From Gammaproteobacteria bacterium (lineage in GTDB: Bacteria > Pseudomonadota > Gammaproteobacteria > UBA1113): a stretch of 6,298 nucleotides of DNA. The stretch is taken from contig JAIELR010000074.1 in NCBI GenBank assembly GCA_019752835.1, forward strand, positions 1 to 6,298, given 5' to 3'. The notes below the pieces were generated by a model. The model ran no database searches and was not told the origin of the DNA. It saw nothing but the letters and a program-made list of their open reading frames with translations. Numbering within the stretch: position 1 is the first letter of the stretch; the number at the start of each line of letters is the position of its first letter. The position numbers and the translations under genes are program-made. Of this stretch, positions 5,927 through 6,298 are shown piece by piece.

Positions 5927-6298
5927 TTACTGACATGACTCACAATCAGGGTCAGCAATGGAGCAAGCCTTGGGCTCGTTTGCGTCCTCACTGAGTCGCA
6001 CGGCATTCAATGTACTGTCATGAATGGTTGATTTTTCGGCATTACTCGCACCCATGCTGCGCAGATAATAGGTCGTTTTTAATCCGCGGAGCCAAGCCAA
6101 TTTATAAAGTGCATCCAGTTTTTTGCCAGATGGTTCTGCCATATATAAATTAAGCGATTGGGCTTGGTCGATCCATTTTTGACGACGCGATGCCGCTTCA
6201 ATCAGCCATGTTGTATCAATTTCAAAGGCGGTCGCATAACGTTTCTTAAGCGCCTCTGGAATGCGGGCAATAGAGGCGACGCTACCATTATAGTACTT
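5927..6298 (-). CDS. nrdA: Ribonucleoside-diphosphate reductase large (alpha) subunit, C-terminal 123 residues
   Basis: NrdA reduces ribonucleoside diphosphates to deoxyribonucleotides using the radical supplied by NrdB. Only the C-terminus is in the window; the frame is open to the right edge and begins there with KYYNGSVASIARIPEAL. The fragment contains SLNLY (48-52), then LDALYKLAWLRGLKTTYYLR (61-80) with the adjacent tyrosine pair (fragment residues 77-78) that corresponds to E. coli Tyr730-Tyr731 in the radical path. The tail ends in DPDCESCQ. Its Cys-x2-Cys pair (fragment 119 and 122) is the swinging dithiol that re-reduces the active site, in place of the wider-spaced pair of E. coli; another Cys is at fragment 112. 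The ATG at 6142 is an internal methionine and not a gene start. nrdB follows after 136 nt. Confidence 0.94.
   Translation of the reverse strand, partial: KYYNGSVASIARIPEALKKRYATAFEIDTTWLIEAASRRQKWIDQAQSLNLYMAEPSGKKLDALYKLAWLRGLKTTYYLRSMGASNAEKSTIHDSTLNAVRLSEDANEPKACSIADPDCESCQ

Noticed and set aside
5584..5994. A 136-codon plus-strand open frame opposite nrdB and the nrdA-nrdB gap
   Set aside because: It is antisense to nrdB coding sequence and crosses the palindromic repeat. Its translation contains repeat-derived peptides ([15 protein letters not shown]) and no recognisable domain.
5927..6142. A separate 71-residue small gene starting at the ATG at 6142
   Set aside because: The same frame is open to the window edge and its upstream codons are NrdA-like, so this is an internal methionine of nrdA.

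Overview
The window is a compact, fully leftward (minus-strand) stretch of a gammaproteobacterial chromosome. RlmJ points to Gammaproteobacteria. The moderately AT-rich coding, the DUF4124 envelope protein, the style of the NrdA/NrdB sequences and several families of short palindromic repeats would fit the Legionellales/Coxiella side of that class. The genus cannot be fixed from the sequence alone.

Layout in transcription order, right to left. (1) The C-terminal end of nrdA (ribonucleotide reductase large subunit) enters from the right edge. (2) A 136-nt gap holds a double-hairpin repeat. (3) nrdB, the radical-carrying small subunit, has an intact metal site and radical tyrosine and an unusual N-terminus made of three 9-residue repeats. 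(4) A 126-nt gap holds a second copy of the double-hairpin repeat and the relic of another palindrome. (5) A small secreted DUF4124 protein follows. (6) rlmJ, the 23S rRNA A2030 m6A methyltransferase, starts 9 nt later. (7) An asnB-type glutamine-dependent amidotransferase starts 9 nt after rlmJ. (8) A family-4 glycosyltransferase overlaps the asnB end by 11 nt. (9) A hairpin followed by a T-tract directly abuts the glycosyltransferase stop codon and looks like the operon terminator. The leftmost ~90 nt hold no gene I can support.

The genes form two functional blocks. nrdA-nrdB make deoxyribonucleotides. DUF4124-rlmJ-asnB-glycosyltransferase are tightly spaced and probably co-transcribed, though they mix an envelope protein, an rRNA modification enzyme and two enzymes of the kind found in surface-polysaccharide loci. 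No mobile element with a transposase, CRISPR array, toxin-antitoxin pair, RNA gene or recognisable defence system is visible, and I found no convincing undescribed system. The points most worth a second look are the NrdB 9-residue repeat with mostly silent differences between its outer copies, the two repeats of identical architecture flanking nrdB, the DPAF variant of the RlmJ catalytic motif, and the attachment of an asnB-glycosyltransferase pair to the rlmJ operon. Two reading frames (nrdB and the DUF4124 gene) have longer open forms that run into the repeats; I place both starts downstream, at the good ribosome-binding sites.
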